Positions 62,655 to 64,000 of a stretch of 64,000 nt of DNA are shown here, one piece after another. A program made the position numbers and the translations under genes. The notes under the pieces were generated by a model, which saw nothing but the letters and a program-made list of their open reading frames with translations, had not been told where the DNA came from and ran no database searches. The stretch comes from Utricularia gibba (lineage: Eukaryota > Streptophyta > Magnoliopsida > Lamiales > Lentibulariaceae): positions 31,409 through 95,408 of the forward strand of contig NEEC01000035.1 in assembly GCA_002189035.1 (NCBI GenBank), given 5' to 3'. Numbering within the stretch: the first letter of the stretch is position 1; each line of letters starts with the position of its first letter.

Positions 62655-64000
62655 ATGCATCCTCGGACGAAGATGCTTTCAACACGGAAGCTGACCGGCA
62701 CGGAAAGGGGTTCGAAACGGTATGCCGGCGCAGCGTGACTCATCTTGATCTTCAAGATATCGACGAGATGCCGAACGGTGTGCGAGGCCACCATGAGGCT
62801 GCGGGTAGGAACACACCTAGAGCTTGTTCAGAGATCGCCTCGAAAACCCATACTTCACGTCACCCAATAAAACAGATGTTTTGCAAGGCGAAAATCACAA
62901 TCGCGTCGATTCTCGTGTTCCGAGTCGCATCGTCGCGAACGTGGTGGCCAATTTGTGGCACATCTGAAGGCTAATATAAGGCGATAATTCGAGCTCTGAT
63001 GCATCCTCGGACGAAGATGCTTTCAACACGGAAGCTGACCGGCACGGAACGGGCTTCGAAACGTATGCCGGGCGCAGCGTGACTCATCTTGATCTTCAAG
63101 ATATCGACGAGATGCCGAACGGTGTGCGAGGCCACCATGAGGCTGCGGTAGGAACACACCTAGAGCTTGTTCAGAGATCGCCTCGAAAACCCATACTTCA
63201 CGTCACCCAATAAAACGTAGATGTTTTGCAAGGCGAAAATCACAATCGCGTCGATTCTCGTGTTCCGAGTCGCATCGTCGCGAACGTGGTGGCCAATTTG
63301 TGGCACATCTGAAGGCTATAAGGCGATAATTCGAGCTCTGATGCATCCTCGGACGAAGATGCTTTCAACACGGAAGCTGACCGGCACGGAAAGGGTTCGA
63401 AACGGTATGCCGAGCGCAGCGTGACTCATCACGTTTTCAGGATATCCGAAATACCGAACGGTGTGCGAGGCCACCATGAGGCTGCGGGTAGGGACACACC
63501 CAGAGCTTGTTCAGAGATCGCATCGAAAACCCATACTTCACGTCATCCAATAAAACGCAGATCTTTTGCAAGCCGAAAATCACAATCGCGTCGATTCTCG
63601 TGTTCCGAAACTCATCGTCGCGAACGTGGTGGCCAATTTGTGGCACATCTGAAGGCTAATATAAGGCGATAATTCGAGCTCTGATGCATCCTCGGACGAA
63701 GATGCTTTCAACACGGAAGCTGACCGCACGGAAAGGGGTTCGAAACGGTATGCCGGGCGCAGCGTGACTCATCTTGATCTTCAAGATATCGACGAGATGC
63801 CGAACGGTGCGAGGCCACCATGAGGCTGCGGGTAGGAACACACTAGAGCTTGTTCAGAGATCGCCTCGAAAACCCATACTTCACGTCACCAATAAAACAC
63901 AGATGTTTTGCAAGGCGAAAATCACAATCGCGTCGATTCTCGTGTTCCGAGTCGCATCGTCGCGAACGTGGTGGCCAATTTGTGGCACATCTGAAGGCTA

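Larger units (their letters stand above)
1..64000 (+). repeat. Satellite DNA array, ~343-bp unit, head to tail
   Basis: The same ordered landmarks recur through the entire window: ATGCAT-cctcggacgaag, caacacggaagctgaccgg, ggttcgaaacggtatgcc, a variable segment, gaggccaccatgaggctgcg, cttgttcagagatcgc, tcgaaaacccatacttcacg, aataaaacgcag, cacaatcgcgtcgattctcg, tcgcgaacgtggtggcc, aatttgtggcacatctgaag, gcgataattcgagctc. Unit starts lie 340-347 bp apart where the array is regular, and roughly 185 unit-equivalents would fit. All readable units have one orientation. Both ends are inside the array: position 1 starts in mid unit and position 64,000 stops before a unit end. The unit length is not a multiple of three and varies by single bases, so no frame persists. 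Tandem satellite DNA is certain from the sequence; a centromeric or pericentromeric location is inference. I do not recognise the family or the species. Confidence 0.97.
50290..64000 (+). repeat. Second long regular satellite domain with higher-order order
   Basis: Forty consecutive unit starts were located, the last at 63,684; mean spacing is 343.4 bp. Type A units begin near 50,290, 51,669, 52,695, 53,388, 54,423, 55,457, 56,147, 56,834, 57,865, 61,281, 62,310 and 63,341, and most other units are type B. From 59,567 to 61,280 there are five units with type B ends in a row, one of which (59,913) has a hybrid variable segment. This is the least rearranged part of the window; no scrambled patch was seen. 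The array continues past 64,000. Confidence 0.95.

Noticed and set aside
1-64000. A giant repetitive protein gene
   Set aside because: The unit is about 343 bp, not a multiple of three, with frequent one-base length changes, so no frame continues across units. No codon-position pattern of change is visible.
1-64000. CRISPR array
   Set aside because: The conserved part is hundreds of bases long, there are no short unique spacers, and no cas-like gene is present.
1-64000. Inverted satellite units or array turnaround
   Set aside because: Searching by eye for reverse-complement landmarks (for example ggcctcgcacaccgttcgg) found none; all readable units face the same way.
1-64000. Ribosomal DNA spacer repeats
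   Set aside because: No 18S, 5.8S, 28S or 5S sequence is recognisable anywhere in 64 kb.

Overview
The whole 64 kb window is one head-to-tail satellite DNA array. I find no credible protein-coding gene, tRNA, rRNA, CRISPR array or mobile element. The repeat unit is about 343 bp. Across the most regular stretch, 39 consecutive unit starts between 50,290 and 63,684 average 343.4 bp apart. Every unit I could orient runs the same way. The array is cut by both window edges, so its true length is unknown. A gene-free tandem array this long points to a eukaryote and to heterochromatin, possibly pericentromeric or centromeric. A hand count of the 346-bp unit at 59,567 gives 182 G+C (52.6%) and 33 CpG, about 1.4 times expectation, so there is no CpG depletion. 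That argues against a long history of CpG methylation and would suit an invertebrate; CpG-rich insect genomes such as many Hymenoptera are a guess only.

Layout. Positions 1-4,009 are the most degenerate part: short conserved boxes sit between scrambled sequence. Positions 4,010-4,981 hold three recognisable units. Positions 4,982-6,725 hold shortened units, with a run of 165-203 bp units. From 6,726 to 20,690 the array is mixed, with a large scrambled patch at about 10,830-11,650 and smaller ones after it. Positions 21,276-41,430 are the first long regular domain. Positions 41,430-50,289 form an island of repeated scrambling between short regular runs. Positions 50,290-64,000 are the second regular domain.

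Two unit families can be told apart. Type A has a '...acggttttcaggatatcgcc...' segment, usually catcc before AATAAA, often gatctttt after it, and often aactcatcg near its end. Type B has '...ttgatcttcaagatatcgacgagatg...', caccc, gatgtttt and gtcgcatcg. They are interspersed, and 53,388-57,864 reads ABB-ABB-AB-AB-ABB, a higher-order repeat of about 1,034 bp (trimer) and 688 bp (dimer). Type A-like segments occur at the degenerate left end while the full B segment appears only further in, so B looks derived. The derived units carry two dyad symmetries that the left-end units lack.

Nothing seen amounts to a new gene system. The points worth checking are the persistence of one roughly 85-bp box in nearly every scrambled patch, the gain of dyad symmetry, the higher-order A/B order, and several visible recombination junctions. 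Much of the unit-to-unit variation is one-base length change in short runs, so assembly error must be excluded first.
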